Positions 6,391 to 6,923 of a DNA stretch of 6,923 bases are shown piece by piece. A model generated the notes under the pieces. That model made no database searches. It saw nothing but the letters and a program-made list of their open reading frames with translations, and was not told where the DNA came from. The position numbers were made by a program, and so were the translations under genes. How positions within the stretch are numbered: position 1 is the first letter of the stretch; each line of letters begins with the position of its first letter. The stretch is taken from the NCBI GenBank assembly GCA_022798155.1, contig JAAWLY010000115.1, positions 1-6,923 on the forward strand, written 5' to 3'. Origin of the DNA: Lawsonibacter sp. (GTDB lineage: Bacteria > Bacillota > Clostridia > Oscillospirales > Oscillospiraceae).

Positions 6391-6419
6391 TTTCCAATAA
6401 ATGTATGGAAACGTACAAT
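6391..6419 (+). promoter_or_regulatory. Possible promoter of the phage-tail-like gene, with a dyad in it
   Basis: TTTCCA (6391-6396, four of six matches to -35) and TACAAT (6414-6419, five of six matches to -10) are 17 bp apart. The same TTTCCA is the left arm of an inverted repeat whose right arm TGGAAA is at 6406-6411, inside the promoter spacer, so a dimeric regulator could bind here. The divergent promoter at 6291-6319 lies about 70 bp away. Both the promoter and the operator role are tentative. Confidence 0.4.
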
Positions 6420-6446
6420 TTTTCCGGGAGTTCCGTCAGTTATTGA

Positions 6447-6476
6447 GGAGCACCCGAAGAGGCCTTCCGGTGCTCC
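6447..6476. promoter_or_regulatory. Long hairpin just before the ribosome binding site of the tail-like gene
   Basis: GGAGCACC (6447-6454) pairs with GGTGCTCC (6469-6476), and inside it GAAG (6456-6459) pairs with CTTC (6464-6467) across a C-C mismatch, leaving an AGGC loop: 12 bp in all. It is followed by CAATCATATTTTAAGGAGG, so only a weak T run, four T at 6485-6488, separates it from the AAGGAGG at 6489. It may be a leaky terminator or attenuator, a relic terminator of a lost upstream gene, or an mRNA-stabilising leader structure. Confidence 0.6.
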
Positions 6477-6504
6477 CAATCATATTTTAAGGAGGCACAA
6501 CATT

Positions 6505-6923
6505 ATGCCAACCAACCAGACTCCCAACTATCAGCTTTCCCAGTGGGAGAAGTCCGACCAGGTCCTGATGGAGGATTTCAACGCCGACAACGCCAAGATC
6601 GACGCCGCTCTGGCGGCTCAGGCATCAACGCTGTCCGCCCACACAGCCCAGATCGCCAGGCTGGGCAACTGCCAGATCTGGACCACCACCTACAAGGGTA
6701 CCGGTTTCTGGGGCCCGGACCGCCCCACTTCCCTCACCTTCCCCAAAAAGCCAGTGGCGGCGCTGATCAGCAACGAGTTCGGGTTCGCCTCGTGGCTGCT
6801 GCCCGAAGGGCTGATGGCTGTGTTCAACGGCGACAAATACTTTACAAACGTCGCCTTTGCCCTGGCTCCGGGGCTTGGAAGCGTCGGCATTGTCGCCTCT
6901 ATGGTCACAAACGAGGGAATTCC
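6505..6923 (+). CDS. Phage tail-fibre-like protein, N-terminal part, cut by window end
   Basis: The first 139 codons are open to the window end; the C-terminus is missing. Start ATG 6505 follows AAGGAGG (6489-6495) by 9 nt. Residues 8-36 (NYQLSQWEKSD then MEDFNADNAKIDAAL) resemble the conserved N-terminus of tail-fibre or receptor-binding-like proteins in Clostridia phages and prophages. Residues 28-53 are Ala-rich and could form a short coiled coil, as in trimeric fibres. From about 58 a beta-rich, Gly/aromatic section begins with TTTYKGTGFWGPDRPTSLTF. There is no signal peptide or membrane segment. No other phage structural gene is visible to its left, and it has its own leader region, so it may be the first gene of a prophage segment or a solitary phage-derived gene. 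The assignment rests on recalled sequence patterns and is moderate. Confidence 0.6.
   Translation, partial: MPTNQTPNYQLSQWEKSDQVLMEDFNADNAKIDAALAAQASTLSAHTAQIARLGNCQIWTTTYKGTGFWGPDRPTSLTFPKKPVAALISNEFGFASWLLPEGLMAVFNGDKYFTNVAFALAPGLGSVGIVASMVTNEGI

Noticed and set aside
6267..6479. Minus-strand 70-codon frame between the transporter and the tail-like gene
   Set aside because: It runs across the transporter promoter and the 6447 hairpin and shows no domain; I found no convincing ribosome binding site. Probably non-coding.
1..6923. CRISPR array, tRNA or rRNA gene, transposase, toxin-antitoxin pair
   Set aside because: No spaced repeat array, no cloverleaf or rRNA-like stretch and no recombinase or toxin motifs were recognised on either strand by reading.

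Overview
The window looks like chromosomal DNA of a GC-rich, low-AT Firmicute of the gut Clostridia type (Oscillospiraceae-like, for example relatives of Flavonifractor or Lawsonibacter). This placing is an inference from GC-rich codon use, strong AGGAGG ribosome binding sites, Gram-positive-style promoters and the character of the proteins; no rRNA or other phylogenetic marker is present.

Layout. Positions 1-98 hold two copies of a 22-bp repeat, each a pair of TGGTAGAC boxes 11 bp apart, flanking a strong hairpin. This could be the edge of an integrated element or the 3' region of a gene lying off the left end. A near-consensus promoter (155-183), embedded in repeated GTAAAG half-sites, drives a rightward, tightly packed cluster: a 67-aa XRE-type repressor (229-432), three small four-helix membrane proteins (429-869, 889-1305, 1319-1783), and an RluA-family pseudouridine synthase (1762-2670) whose start overlaps the last membrane gene. 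All three membrane proteins carry a charged loop with a DER[N/E] motif between helices 2 and 3. A phosphoglucomutase-type enzyme (2757-4484) follows from its own likely promoter.

Two strong hairpins (4494-4555) separate it from a convergent minus-strand gene for a Na+/phosphate cotransporter with a C-terminal PhoU-like domain (4565-6220). That gene is read from a consensus promoter at 6291-6319. Beyond it, and pointing away from it, a phage-tail-fibre-like gene begins at 6505 and runs off the right end. It is preceded by a possible promoter with a dyad and by a long hairpin just before its ribosome binding site.

How the parts fit. The phosphoglucomutase, the pseudouridine synthase and the phosphate transporter are ordinary housekeeping functions. 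The least explained unit is the regulator plus three membrane proteins: a self-contained, probably autoregulated cassette of unknown function that is translationally joined to an RNA-modification gene. The two window edges show signs of mobile DNA (tandem boxes on the left, phage-like protein on the right), but no integrase, transposase or CRISPR array is visible.
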